A model generated the notes under the pieces. The model did no database searches, had not been told where the DNA came from, and saw nothing but the letters and a program-made list of their open reading frames with translations. This document shows, one piece after another, positions 44,726-53,532 of a stretch of DNA of 64,000 nt. Origin of the DNA: Marinagarivorans cellulosilyticus (GTDB taxonomy: Bacteria; Pseudomonadota; Gammaproteobacteria; Pseudomonadales; Cellvibrionaceae); the NCBI RefSeq assembly GCF_021655555.1, contig NZ_AP023086.1, positions 1,116,001-1,180,000 of the forward strand. Reading direction: 5' to 3'. Both the position numbers and the translations under genes were made by a program. How positions within the stretch are numbered: position 1 is the stretch's first letter; each line of letters starts with the position of its first letter.

Positions 44726-46777
44726 ATTTCCTCTTTTTTTAAGCCTTGGCGCTGGTTTCGTCAAAACCGCACCGAAACCGTTACCGATGATGAGCGTTTA
44801 GCGCGTCACCGACGCATATTTAAGGGCGCCAATGATTATGGTTATTTCGACTGGGACCTAAGCCGAGACTGCATTACGTGGAGTGGCGGCTATTGGGCAT
44901 TTTTAGGCTATAGCGATAAAGACGTTAAGGAAATTAACGTGTCTCGTCGTTATTTTGAATACGTTCATCCTGATGATCTTCCCGGATTAATGATTACCAT
45001 TCGCAAAACCTTGCGCGAAGGCGGGCCGACGCAGGTTGCTTATCGGGTGCGTAAAAAACACGGCGGTTGGGTGTGGACGGAAATGCACGCCGATACAACC
45101 CGCGACGAAACCGGTTGGGTGTATTACATCAGTGGCATTGCCCTGGATGTCACTAAGCGCAAACAGGCCGAGCAAGCGCTGCTATTAAGCGAGGCGCGGC
45201 ATGCGCGCATTATTAAATCGTCTAATGATGGCTTCTGGGAGTGGAGCGCAGAGCAGAGCGGCTTCTCTTTTTCTAACCGTTGCTGGGAGTTGTTGGGGTA
45301 TACCGAAAAAGACGATGTTGTGACGCAAGGGGTCGATCGCCTGCAAGCGTGGCGCAAGCGCATGCATCCAGAAGACGGCAAAATGTTTGATGCCGCCATA
45401 GATCGTCACATTAAAACTAAAGAACCCTTTGATGTGGAATACCGCATTCGCCACCGCGATGGCAGCTGGTGCTGGATTCGCGGGCGAGGACATATGGCCT
45501 TTGATGAAAAAGGCGCACCTATGCGTATGTCTGGCACCAACATGTCCATCACCAAGCTCAAAGAGGCAGAAGAGCACGTATTGGCCGCTAAAGAGCAAGC
45601 CGAGGCAGCTAACCGTGCGAAGTCTGATTTCTTGTCCAGTATGAGTCACGAGTTGAGAACCCCACTGAACGCCATCTTGGGGTTTTCTCATATTCTTGAA
45701 AGCGATTTAAAGCTTTCTAGCGAACAGCGCAATAACGTGGTTGAAATTGCTAAGGCGGGGCGCTATTTGCTGACCTTAATTGGTGATGTTTTGGATTTGG
45801 CCAAAATTGAAGCCGGCCGAATGGATATGAGCATGGAGCCCGTTGATCCTAGCCAGCTTTTATCCGAATGCTTAAGCTATGTGCAGCCGCGAGCGGATGA
45901 ATCGTCTATTCAAATGAAGCTTGCCATGCAGGCGGTAACACATCAGCGGGTAAGCGCCGATAGAATTCGTCTCAAGCAAGTCTTTCTCAACCTGCTTAGT
46001 AATGCCGTTAAGTACAACAAGCCTTTTGGCAAAGTGAATGTGGAATGCGTATTTACCGATCAGGGGCGCATGCGGGTAGAAATCCATGATACCGGCCGGG
46101 GAATACCAAAAGATAAGCTCGATGAAGTTTTTCAGCCGTTTTGTCGCTTAGGCGCTGAGCAAACAGAAATTGAAGGCAGTGGCGTGGGGCTAGTCATTAC
46201 GCGCCAGCTAGTGGTGCAAATGGGGGGCGATATAGGTTTTTATAACCGCGATGAAGGCGGTTGTTGTTTTTGGTTGGAGCTTCCCTTGATGAGTGAGCTT
46301 CCATCCGTTACCGAGCCTGTACCGACGCCTTCGGTAGAGTCTTTACAGCTGCTTGATTGTGGTAGCAAACAAGTGCTTTACATAGAGGACAACGAAGCTA
46401 ACCAGCGCTTAATTGAAAAGCTATTTGAGCGCTATCAAGGTATTAGTGTTGAAATAGCCTGCGATGCTTTTAAAGGCGTTTTCGCCGCTAGAGTAAGCCA
46501 GCCAGACCTTATCATTATGGATATAAATTTGCCGGGTATGAATGGTTATGAAGCCATTGAGATTCTACGCGCCGACACCTTGACGCGTAACATTCCAATT
46601 ATTGCGCTATCGGCTAACGCGATGAGCCATGACCGCACTAAAGGCTTGGAAGCCGGCTTTGACGAGTACCTGACAAAACCGCTGGATGTGGGGCAGCTAA
46701 TGGCTGCGCTTAATCGCTTGTGGCGAAAACCATCGGCGCAGCAGCGTATAGCTGTAGCGGAAGAGGTCACTGCGTGA
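44720..46777 (+). CDS. Hybrid histidine kinase with two PAS domains
   Basis: 685 residues, no membrane segment, so cytoplasmic. Two PAS/PAC domains (about 35-150 with VHPDDLPGL and 160-285 with MHPEDGKMF), HisKA with His310 in SMSHELRTPLN, HATPase (LLSNAVKYNKP, DTGRGIPKDKLDEVF, GSGVGLVIT) and a C-terminal receiver (YIEDNEAN, phospho-Asp601 in IIMDINLPGMNG, KP lysine in YLTKPL). Signal sensed by PAS unknown; output partner not in the window. Start at 44720 has only a distant AGGG. Confidence 0.93.
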   Translation: MHISSFFKPWRWFRQNRTETVTDDERLARHRRIFKGANDYGYFDWDLSRDCITWSGGYWAFLGYSDKDVKEINVSRRYFEYVHPDDLPGLMITIRKTLREGGPTQVAYRVRKKHGGWVWTEMHADTTRDETGWVYYISGIALDVTKRKQAEQALLLSEARHARIIKSSNDGFWEWSAEQSGFSFSNRCWELLGYTEKDDVVTQGVDRLQAWRKRMHPEDGKMFDAAIDRHIKTKEPFDVEYRIRHRDGSWCWIRGRGHMAFDEKGAPMRMSGTNMSITKLKEAEEHVLAAKEQAEAANRAKSDFLSSMSHELRTPLNAILGFSHILESDLKLSSEQRNNVVEIAKAGRYLLTLIGDVLDLAKIEAGRMDMSMEPVDPSQLLSECLSYVQPRADESSIQMKLAMQAVTHQRVSADRIRLKQVFLNLLSNAVKYNKPFGKVNVECVFTDQGRMRVEIHDTGRGIPKDKLDEVFQPFCRLGAEQTEIEGSGVGLVITRQLVVQMGGDIGFYNRDEGGCCFWLELPLMSELPSVTEPVPTPSVESLQLLDCGSKQVLYIEDNEANQRLIEKLFERYQGISVEIACDAFKGVFAARVSQPDLIIMDINLPGMNGYEAIEILRADTLTRNIPIIALSANAMSHDRTKGLEAGFDEYLTKPLDVGQLMAALNRLWRKPSAQQRIAVAEEVTA

Positions 46778-46835
46778 TGCGTTTTATCCAGTAAAAATGA
46801 TTGGCGTATTTGGTCAAATATTAAGGTCGTAAGCG

Positions 46836-47333
46836 TTGCTAATTAACTCAAAAATACAACAAGCCGCACAAACGCTGGGTGTACTCTTACAGCAGCGTGG
46901 GGCAACTGTGGCTATAGCCGAATCTTGTACTGGCGGTGCTATCGCGGCGGCAATTACTGCGGTTTCTGGTAGCTCTGCTTGGTTAGAGCTTGGGCTTGTA
47001 ACTTACAGTAATCGCTTCAAAGAGCAGCTATTGAATGTACCTACAGCGCTTATTGCGCAGCATGGTGTTGTAAGTGAGCCTGTAGTAGCACAGATGCTAT
47101 TGGGTGTATGCGCTTTATCGTCAGCCGATTATGGTATTACCGTGTCGGGTATAGCAGGGCCTGGTGGGGCTACTGCTCAAAAGCCGGTGGGCACCGTGTG
47201 TTTTTCGTGGGGCACGCCAAGCGATGCCATTCAAGCAACCCAGTGTTTTCAGGGTGACAGAGATAGCGTTCGGGAGCAGGCTGTACTATTTGCTTTGGCG
47301 GGTTTGTCGCAGCATTTGAAAAGTACTGGTTAA
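46836..47333 (+). CDS. pncC: Nicotinamide-nucleotide amidase (CinA C-terminal type)
   Basis: 165 residues from a TTG start; the only upstream in-frame ATG is blocked by a stop, and AAGG lies nine bases before TTG 46836. Motifs VAIAESCTGGAIAAAIT, GLVTYSNRFKEQLLNV, YGITVSGIAGPGGATAQKPVGTV belong to the stand-alone CinA C-terminal domain, which deamidates nicotinamide mononucleotide. It lies just upstream of recA, the usual place in gammaproteobacteria. Confidence 0.93.
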   Translation: MLINSKIQQAAQTLGVLLQQRGATVAIAESCTGGAIAAAITAVSGSSAWLELGLVTYSNRFKEQLLNVPTALIAQHGVVSEPVVAQMLLGVCALSSADYGITVSGIAGPGGATAQKPVGTVCFSWGTPSDAIQATQCFQGDRDSVREQAVLFALAGLSQHLKSTG

Positions 47334-47341
47334 ATATACAA
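47326..47341. promoter_or_regulatory. Weak LexA-box-like site upstream of recA
   Basis: CTGG-N8-ACAA overlaps the pncC stop codon; the consensus is CTGT-N8-ACAG, so both ends differ by one base. recA is normally LexA-controlled, but this site is about 170 bp from its start codon. Confidence 0.25.
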
Positions 47342-47508
47342 TTCATGGTTGCTTAACCAGTGTTTCTGTCTTATCCTTCAAACATTCCAGTGAAGACTAT
47401 AGAATAGCCAGTCTGATCACGGGCCTGCTGTAGGCGGGCTAGTTAGTAATTGATTTCTTATCACACCGTATTTACGCAATAAGCGTATTTATCCATAAGG
47501 GGACCTTA

Positions 47509-48543
47509 ATGGACGCAAATAAAGAAAAGGCGTTAGCCGCAGCTCTCACTCAAATTGATCGCCAGTTTGGTAAAGGCACTGTTATGCGCATGGGTGATAA
47601 AGAGCGCGTAGCCATCCCCAGTATTTCCACGGGCTCTTTAGGTTTAGATGTTGCTTTAGGTATTGGTGGCTTGCCTAAAGGGCGAATTGTTGAAATTTAC
47701 GGCCCTGAATCTTCTGGTAAAACAACACTAACGTTACAAGTTATTGCCGAAGCACAGAAAAAAGGCGGTACTTGCGCCTTTATTGATGCTGAGCACGCAC
47801 TGGACCCCATTTATGCTGAAAAGCTTGGCGTGAATGTTGACGACCTAATTGTGTCGCAACCCGATACCGGCGAGCAAGCGTTGGAGGTTGCCGATATGCT
47901 TGTACGCTCTGGCGCGGTAGATGTGCTAGTGGTGGACTCTGTTGCGGCGCTAACGCCAAAGGCAGAAATCGAAGGCGAAATGGGCGATCACCACGTGGGT
48001 TTGCAGGCGCGCTTGATGTCGCAAGCACTGCGAAAAATAACTGGTAACATTAAAAACGCCAATTGCCTTGCCATCTTTATTAACCAAATTCGTATGAAGA
48101 TTGGCGTAATGTTTGGCAACCCAGAAACCACTACCGGCGGTAATGCCCTTAAGTTCTATTCTTCTGTGCGCTTGGATATTCGTCGTATTGGTGCCGTAAA
48201 AGAGGGCGATGAAGTCGTCGGCTCGGAAACACGCGTTAAAGTGGTTAAAAATAAGGTTGCGCCGCCCTTTAAGCAAACCGAATTTCAAATTCTTTATGGT
48301 CAGGGCATTAACCGCTTAGGGGAAGTGATCGATTACGGTGTAAAGCTGGGCTTGGTGGATAAAGCGGGTGCTTGGTATAGCTGTGAAGGTGAAAAAATTG
48401 GCCAGGGTAAGCAAAACTCTATTCAATACCTACGGGAGCACCCAGAGCTTGCCGAGCGCCTAGAAAATACAATTAAAGAAAAACTGCTAGGTGAAGTACT
48501 TAAAGCGCCAGCAGCCGAAGCTGATGAAAAAGAAGATGCTTAA
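47509..48543 (+). CDS. recA: Recombinase A
   Basis: 344 residues, full length. Walker A GPESSGKT at 65-72, typical start EKALAAALTQIDRQFGKGTVMRMGD, loop 2 region and FINQIRMKIGVMFGNPETTTGG. Drives homologous recombination and LexA cleavage. AAGGGGAC precedes ATG 47509. Confidence 0.99.
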   Translation: MDANKEKALAAALTQIDRQFGKGTVMRMGDKERVAIPSISTGSLGLDVALGIGGLPKGRIVEIYGPESSGKTTLTLQVIAEAQKKGGTCAFIDAEHALDPIYAEKLGVNVDDLIVSQPDTGEQALEVADMLVRSGAVDVLVVDSVAALTPKAEIEGEMGDHHVGLQARLMSQALRKITGNIKNANCLAIFINQIRMKIGVMFGNPETTTGGNALKFYSSVRLDIRRIGAVKEGDEVVGSETRVKVVKNKVAPPFKQTEFQILYGQGINRLGEVIDYGVKLGLVDKAGAWYSCEGEKIGQGKQNSIQYLREHPELAERLENTIKEKLLGEVLKAPAAEADEKEDA

Positions 48544-48560
48544 CTTTAGGGTTAAGTAAC

Positions 48561-48595
48561 AAAAAGCGCTGCGGTATTACTGCAGCGCTTTTTTA
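48561..48595 (+). terminator. Intrinsic terminator after recA
   Basis: AAAAGCGCTGC and GCAGCGCTTTT form a strong stem followed by a T run. Lies between recA and recX, so recX needs readthrough or its own promoter. Confidence 0.88.
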
Positions 48596-48614
48596 TTGCC
48601 TAAAAAAAGTAATT

Positions 48615-49115
48615 ATGAACGACCCAAAAGCGACGCAGCCCGAAAACTTTCGCGATTTATACAATAAAGCGATAGAGCTGTTGGCGCGGCGTGAGCATAG
48701 CCAAGCGGAGCTGCGCGAAAAATTAAAGCGTAAATTTGAATGTACTGATGCCGATATCGCACAGGTTTTGGCGCGTTTGGTTGAGCTTGGGTATCAGTGC
48801 GATCAGCGATTTGCTGTGGCCTTTACCCGCGAAAGGTTATACCGCGGGCTGGGGGAACGGCGCATTATTCAAGAGCTAAAATTTAAAGGTATAAATGCTT
48901 CCATTGGCGAGGCCATTCTAGCTGAACAAGCACAAGGCGATTTTGCCGCGGAAATTCTTATCGAGCGAACATGGCGAAAAAAATTTAAAGCCATACCACA
49001 AGATCAAAAAGAAAGAGCCAAGCAATACCGCTTTTTGCAATATCGCGGTTTTGGCGGCGATGATATAAGCCGCTTATTTGAGCGGCTTAAATGTATGCCG
49101 GATGATGACTGGTGA
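48615..49115 (+). CDS. recX: Regulatory protein RecX
   Basis: 166 residues of the RecX three-helix repeats (ALELLARREHSQAELR type start, LGYQCDQRFAVAFTRERLYRGLGERRI, YRGFGGDDISRLF). Modulates RecA filaments. Its stop is 21 bp before the mobilisation remnant, the left boundary of the accessory island. Confidence 0.96.
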   Translation: MNDPKATQPENFRDLYNKAIELLARREHSQAELREKLKRKFECTDADIAQVLARLVELGYQCDQRFAVAFTRERLYRGLGERRIIQELKFKGINASIGEAILAEQAQGDFAAEILIERTWRKKFKAIPQDQKERAKQYRFLQYRGFGGDDISRLFERLKCMPDDDW

Positions 49116-49135
49116 TTGTAAGTCCGTCATTCTAG

Positions 49136-49390
49136 GCACTCCTCCACGCAGATTTCGCCGTCCACAACTCGAACCGTGTCGAGTTAGCACGTCTGCTAGG
49201 TGCGCTTGGTAGCGTCGGCAACAATCTCAACCAGCTCACACGCACACTGCACACAGAGGGATCAATTGAAATTCCAGAGCTCAAAGAAGCTCTGATTGAT
49301 CTCGCTGAGGTGCGTGCGGGTGTCATGCTCGTTCTGGGATACCGAGACAAAGAGCCTGACACGCCAGAGGTACAAAGACATGATCATTAA
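49136..49390 (+). pseudogene. MobC-type mobilisation protein, N-terminally truncated
   Basis: An open frame without a start encodes HNSNRVELARLLGALGS, VGNNLNQLTRTLHTEG and VRAGVMLVLGY, the C-terminal half of MobC-like relaxosome proteins. A stop precedes it at 49133. It ends on TAA 49388-49390, overlapping the relaxase ATG as in intact mob operons. Confidence 0.75.
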
Positions 49391-49766
49391 AGCTTCCCAG
49401 CGTGGTGGTTATCGTAATTTGGCAAATCACCTAACAAACGCGCAGGATAATGATCACGTGACTTTGTACGAAACGCGCGGGATGATTGGAAACTCACTAC
49501 ACGCGGCTTTGGCTGAAATCGATGCGGTGTCCCAAGGGACCCGATGTCGCCAGCCGATGTTTTCTGTTTCCTTTAACCCGCCAGAATACGCTGATGTAAC
49601 ACATGAGCAGTTTGAGCAAGCTTTTGAGAAGCTTGAGGCTAAACTAGGCTTGGTGGACCTTGCCCTTTGGGGCAAGGGTAACGCTTGCGCGCTTTTGGGG
49701 CTTAAGAGGCCTATCGGCCTGTACCGCTCATGCTTCGCTTGTCTTGTATATGTGATCCAAGCTTAA
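49380..49766 (+). pseudogene. Relaxase, N-terminal fragment
   Basis: ATG 49380 begins MIIKASQRGGYRNLANHLT, then DNDHVTLYETRG and HAALAEIDAVSQGTRC, typical of the first strands of MobA/VirD2-type relaxases. Homology seems to stop near residue 95, well before the usual histidine triad and C-terminal part; the last residues run into stem-loop DNA. A remnant of a mobilisable plasmid or integrative element. Confidence 0.75.
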
Positions 49767-49776
49767 GCCCCAAAAG
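49692..49776. repeat. 15-bp perfect inverted repeat, 55-bp spacer
   Basis: CTTTTGGGGCTTAAG at 49692-49706 and its exact inverse at 49762-49776. The spacer contains a smaller hairpin, AGGCC-TATC-GGCCT. Lies where the relaxase homology ends. Could be an element end, a replication or transfer structure, or a strong RNA fold. Confidence 0.6.
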
Positions 49777-49796
49777 TTTGAATAAGGCTGGTTTTC

Positions 49797-49850
49797 GGTA
49801 CTTTCAGTACCTAAAAACACTTTTTATTAAACCTGTTCGGTTTGTTTTTA
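49797..49850. other. Two short stem-loops in the abiE leader
   Basis: GGTACT-TTC-AGTACC (49797-49811) and AAACC-TGTTC-GGTTT (from 49829) followed by GTTTTTAG. The second is weakly terminator-like on the + strand. Confidence 0.4.
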
Positions 49851-49859
49851 GTTGTTAAT

Positions 49860-49949
49860 ACGGCGCTTAACGCCGGATAAAATAACATTAGTAAACTTAT
49901 CTGAACCATGTTAGTTTAGATTCATTGATGTTTACGGCGCTTAACGCCG
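49860..49949. promoter_or_regulatory. Duplicated palindrome upstream of abiEi, likely operator pair
   Basis: ACGGCGCTTAACGCCG occurs identically at 49860-49875 and 49934-49949 (74-bp period). Each is a CGGCG/CGCCG hairpin. AbiEi antitoxins of characterised systems repress their own operon by binding inverted repeats upstream, so this pair is the natural candidate. Confidence 0.45.
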
Positions 49950-50019
49950 CAAATAGATTAAATAATAAACTATTTAGATGTTTTAGTGGGCTTGATAGCC
50001 AAAAATTATAGAAAGGTCA

Positions 50020-50865
50020 GTGCGCTTAGTGAATAGCACAACTTTACAGGACGATGGTGTAAAAGGCGCATATAAGCAGTCGCTTAAAGCGCTTTTGCCT
50101 TATGGCATGTTAGCCACTAAAAAGTGGCTGGTAGAGCAGGGCTTGAGCGCTCATGCTATAGATAATGCCGTAAAAACAGAAACCTTGTTGTTACTCGCAA
50201 CCGGTGTATATAGCCAGTATTCTCGCTCTGTGAGCTGGGAAGGCGTAGTTGCTTCTATGCAGCGTATGGAGAAAGACGAGGGGGCTAGTGTGCCGCCTGT
50301 AGTCGTCGGTGGTTTATCGGCGCTTTCTTTATCTGGTCTATCGCAATATCTGTCATTAGGCAATAAAACGCATATTCATCTCTATGCGGCTGGTAAATTG
50401 CCGACATGGATGGTGCGCTTGTCGTTACCTTTTGAGTTTGAAGGGCACAGTACAAGCAGGTTATGGCCTGAAAGTTTGTTATCAGACAAAGCTTTTATCA
50501 AAGAGCACAAGTGGGAGGCGGAGTTACCGTCTGTATATTTCTCATGCCCTGAGAAAGCGATATTAGAGTTATTGATGGATTTACCAGAGAGCGTGACCTT
50601 TGAGCATGCTGACGAGCTTATGCAAGGGCTCGTGAATTTATCGCCCAGAAAGCTCGATACGCTTTTGAAAGCTTGTAAGAGCGTAAAGGCTAAGCGCTTG
50701 TTTTTCTGGTTGGCTAAACGTCAATCCTATCCTTGGTTTAGCAAGCTAAACGTTAAGGATTATGATTTAGGCTCAGGTAAGCGTGTCGTCGCCAAAAGCG
50801 GAAAGCTGGATACAGATTATTTAATCACTGTGCCGTCACATATGGCTATGGAAAGCGAAGGCTAG
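50020..50865 (+). CDS. abiEi: AbiEi-type antitoxin
   Basis: 281 residues from GTG 50020 (GAAAGG just before; GTG 50029 is possible). N-terminal winged helix (MLATKKWLVEQGLSAHAIDNAV, LLLLATGVYSQYS) and a C-terminal AbiEi antitoxin domain (VVGGLSALSLSGLSQYLSLG, LPTWMVRL, YFSCPEKAILELL). Acts as DNA-binding repressor and antitoxin for the type IV system. Two bases separate its stop from abiEii. Confidence 0.88.
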   Translation: MRLVNSTTLQDDGVKGAYKQSLKALLPYGMLATKKWLVEQGLSAHAIDNAVKTETLLLLATGVYSQYSRSVSWEGVVASMQRMEKDEGASVPPVVVGGLSALSLSGLSQYLSLGNKTHIHLYAAGKLPTWMVRLSLPFEFEGHSTSRLWPESLLSDKAFIKEHKWEAELPSVYFSCPEKAILELLMDLPESVTFEHADELMQGLVNLSPRKLDTLLKACKSVKAKRLFFWLAKRQSYPWFSKLNVKDYDLGSGKRVVAKSGKLDTDYLITVPSHMAMESEG

Positions 50866-50867
50866 TA

Positions 50868-51782
50868 ATGGATAGAAACAGTATTTATTACAAGCAAGTG
50901 CAGTTATTGATGCAGGTTTTACCTTTTGTCGCCAAGCAAGAATGTTTCGCACTTAAAGGCGGTACGGCAATTAATCTGTTTGTTAGAGAGTTTCCGCGCT
51001 TGTCAGTGGATATTGATCTGGTCTATCTGCCGATGAAAGGCCGTGATGAAGCATTACAGGATATTAGTGAAGCGCTAGATGCCATTAGTGCAGATTTGAA
51101 AGCCGCATTTAAAGATGTAGAGCTTACAGAAGCTTATAAGTCAAAGCGCGATGCGCTGAGACTGATTGTTGGCCGAAATGGTGTGCAGATAAAAGTAGAA
51201 CTCTCACCCGTGCTACGTGGCACAGTTTACGAGCCGCAAATGATGGAAGTATGCGCCGCTGTAGAAGATGAGTTTGGTTATGCTGAAGTGCCTGTAGTGG
51301 CATTAGCTGATCTTTATGCGGGCAAGATTTGCGCGGCATTAGACAGGCAACATCCAAGAGATTTATTTGATGTGAAGTGGCTCTTGGAAAATGAAGGTCT
51401 GAATGACGAGATACGAAAAGCGCTCATTATCTATCTCGCTAGTCACAATCGCCCAATGGCCGAATTGCTCAGGCCGCAATTTAAAGATATATCAGCCGTC
51501 TATGCAGGTGAATTTTCAAATATGGCCGAAACGGACGTACCGCTTGAAGAGCTGGTAGCCGTTCGAGAGCGTTTGGTGGAGCTTATTCATCAAGGGCTAA
51601 CAGATAGTGAAAAAGCGTTTTTACTATCGTTTAAAAACCGTGAGCCGGATTGGGGATTACTTAATCTAGACGATGTAAGTGATCTTCCGGCCATTAAATG
51701 GAAACAGATTAATCTGGCCAAAATGCCAGAAGATAAACATAAGCTAGCGCTAGAAAAGCTAAAAGAAGTTCTGGGTGTTTGA
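50868..51782 (+). CDS. abiEii: AbiEii nucleotidyltransferase toxin
   Basis: 304 residues. Nucleotidyltransferase motif FALKGGTAINLFVREF then SVDIDLVY (GG and DxD), followed by KVELSPVLRGTVY and the YAGKICAALDRQHPRDLFDVKWLL segment of AbiEii/DUF1814 proteins. The family blocks growth or phage multiplication, some members by modifying tRNA ends. Second gene of the pair. Confidence 0.93.
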   Translation: MDRNSIYYKQVQLLMQVLPFVAKQECFALKGGTAINLFVREFPRLSVDIDLVYLPMKGRDEALQDISEALDAISADLKAAFKDVELTEAYKSKRDALRLIVGRNGVQIKVELSPVLRGTVYEPQMMEVCAAVEDEFGYAEVPVVALADLYAGKICAALDRQHPRDLFDVKWLLENEGLNDEIRKALIIYLASHNRPMAELLRPQFKDISAVYAGEFSNMAETDVPLEELVAVRERLVELIHQGLTDSEKAFLLSFKNREPDWGLLNLDDVSDLPAIKWKQINLAKMPEDKHKLALEKLKEVLGV

Positions 51783-51908
51783 TTTATAACGCTTAGTCAT
51801 TTTGCTAGACTAGCGCTCAAATTTTTCAATGCTTTGACGGGAGGTTTTGCTGGCTTTAGGCCGTGGCAGACAACTTGGAAATCAAGGCTTAGAGTTAACT
51901 TTATTTAT

Positions 51909-51932
51909 TTGTACAAATACTTGTACAAAATG
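51909..51932. promoter_or_regulatory. Tandem TTGTACAA palindromes upstream of prfC
   Basis: TTGTACAA at 51909-51916 and 51921-51928, a 12-bp direct repeat, just before the prfC start. Might be a small operator or chance. Confidence 0.3.
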
Positions 51933-51945
51933 GGAATTTAGATAC

Positions 51946-53529
51946 ATGGCTGAAGCCAATTTTATCAATGAAATCAATAAGAGAAGAACGTTTGCTATCA
52001 TCTCGCATCCGGATGCCGGTAAAACTACGATTACCGAAAAACTCTTGCTTTGGGGGCAGGCGATCCAAATCGCCGGTTCAGTTAAGGGCAAAAAAGGCCC
52101 TCATGCCAAGTCTGATTGGATGAGTATGGAGCAAGAGCGGGGTATTTCGGTGACCTCCTCGGTTATGCAGTTTCCGTACAAGGGCCGCGTTGTTAACTTG
52201 CTGGATACCCCCGGTCACGAAGATTTCTCTGAAGATACCTACCGTACCTTAACGGCTGTGGATTCCGTATTGATGGTGATTGATGGCGCCAAAGGTGTGG
52301 AAGATCGGACCATCAAGTTAATGGAGGTATGTCGTCTGCGCGATACACCTATTTTATCCTTTATTAACAAAATGGACCGCGATATTCGCGATCCAATCGA
52401 GGTGCTTGACGAGATTGAAAGCGTTCTCAAGATTTCCTGCGCGCCGATTAACTGGCCGTTAGGCATGGGGAAAGAATTTAAAGGTGTCTATAACTTGGTC
52501 ACCGATACCATCCATGTTTTTACTCAAGGTCAGGGACATATGATTCCCGATGACATCCAAATTAAAGGTTTAGATAGCGCAGAAGCTGCAGAGCTGATGG
52601 GCCCCTACATTGATGATGTTCGTGAAGAGATAGAGCTAGTTCGCGGTGCCACGCCAGAGTTCGATATGGAGGCGTACTTACAAGGTAAGCAAACCCCGGT
52701 ATTTTTTGGTACAGCACTAGGAAATTTTGGCGTACGCGAAATGCTCGATGGCTTTGTTGAGTGCGCACCTAAGCCTTTAGCGCGCCCAGCTGCACCGCGA
52801 GAAGTCGCACCCGAAGAAGAAAAGTTCAGCGGCTTTGTATTTAAAATTCAAGCCAATATGGACCCTAAACACCGCGACCGTATTGCGTTTATGCGCGTGT
52901 GTTCGGGTAATTACCATCAAGGCATGAAAATGCGCCACGTGCGTTTAGGTAAGGACATCCGCATTAGCGATGCCGTTACTTTTTTAGCAGGCGATCGCAG
53001 TGCGGTAGAGGTGGCCCGTGCGGGTGATATTATTGGCTTGCACAATCACGGTACCATTCAAATCGGTGATACCTTCACCGAAGGGGAAGACTTAAAGTTT
53101 ACGGGTATTCCACACTTTGCCCCAGAGTTGTTTCGCCGTATTCGTTTGAAAGATCCACTTAAAACCAAGGCCTTGCAAAAAGGCCTTCAGCAGCTATCTG
53201 AAGAGGGCAGTACGCAGGTATTCTTCCCCAAAAATAACAACGATATAGTTGTTGGCGCAGTGGGTGTGCTGCAGTTTGAAGTGGTTGCCTATCGCCTAAA
53301 AGACGAATACAAAGTGGAAGCAATTTACGAACCTGTTAATGTGGCCACAGCGCGCTGGGTCGATTGTGAAGACCCTAAAAAGTTTGATGAATTTAAGCGC
53401 AAATGCGCTGACAATCTCAGTATCGATGGCGGCGGGCATTTAACCTATTTGGCCCCTACGCGTGTTAATTTGTCGTTAGCGCAAGAGCGTTACCCAGAAG
53501 TACGTTTTAGAGCAACACGAGAGCACTAA
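51946..53529 (+). CDS. prfC: Peptide chain release factor 3
   Basis: 527 residues from ATG 51946 (start MAEANFINEINKRRTFAIISH). GTPase motifs: SHPDAGKTTITEK, DTPGHEDF, NKMDRD. Recycles RF1/RF2 from the ribosome. The longer frame from 51847 is rejected; family members begin at the chosen Met. Confidence 0.97.
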   Translation: MAEANFINEINKRRTFAIISHPDAGKTTITEKLLLWGQAIQIAGSVKGKKGPHAKSDWMSMEQERGISVTSSVMQFPYKGRVVNLLDTPGHEDFSEDTYRTLTAVDSVLMVIDGAKGVEDRTIKLMEVCRLRDTPILSFINKMDRDIRDPIEVLDEIESVLKISCAPINWPLGMGKEFKGVYNLVTDTIHVFTQGQGHMIPDDIQIKGLDSAEAAELMGPYIDDVREEIELVRGATPEFDMEAYLQGKQTPVFFGTALGNFGVREMLDGFVECAPKPLARPAAPREVAPEEEKFSGFVFKIQANMDPKHRDRIAFMRVCSGNYHQGMKMRHVRLGKDIRISDAVTFLAGDRSAVEVARAGDIIGLHNHGTIQIGDTFTEGEDLKFTGIPHFAPELFRRIRLKDPLKTKALQKGLQQLSEEGSTQVFFPKNNNDIVVGAVGVLQFEVVAYRLKDEYKVEAIYEPVNVATARWVDCEDPKKFDEFKRKCADNLSIDGGGHLTYLAPTRVNLSLAQERYPEVRFRATREH

Positions 53530-53532
53530 ATT

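Noticed and set aside
49296..49379. Upstream extension of the relaxase fragment
   Set aside because: Those codons lie over the MobC frame; the relaxase-like sequence starts at ATG 49380.
49860..49949. Integron attC site suspected from GCTTAAC within the twin palindromes
   Set aside because: GCTTAAC fits one half-site consensus but no GTTRRRY partner, L boxes or integrase were found; the operator explanation is simpler.
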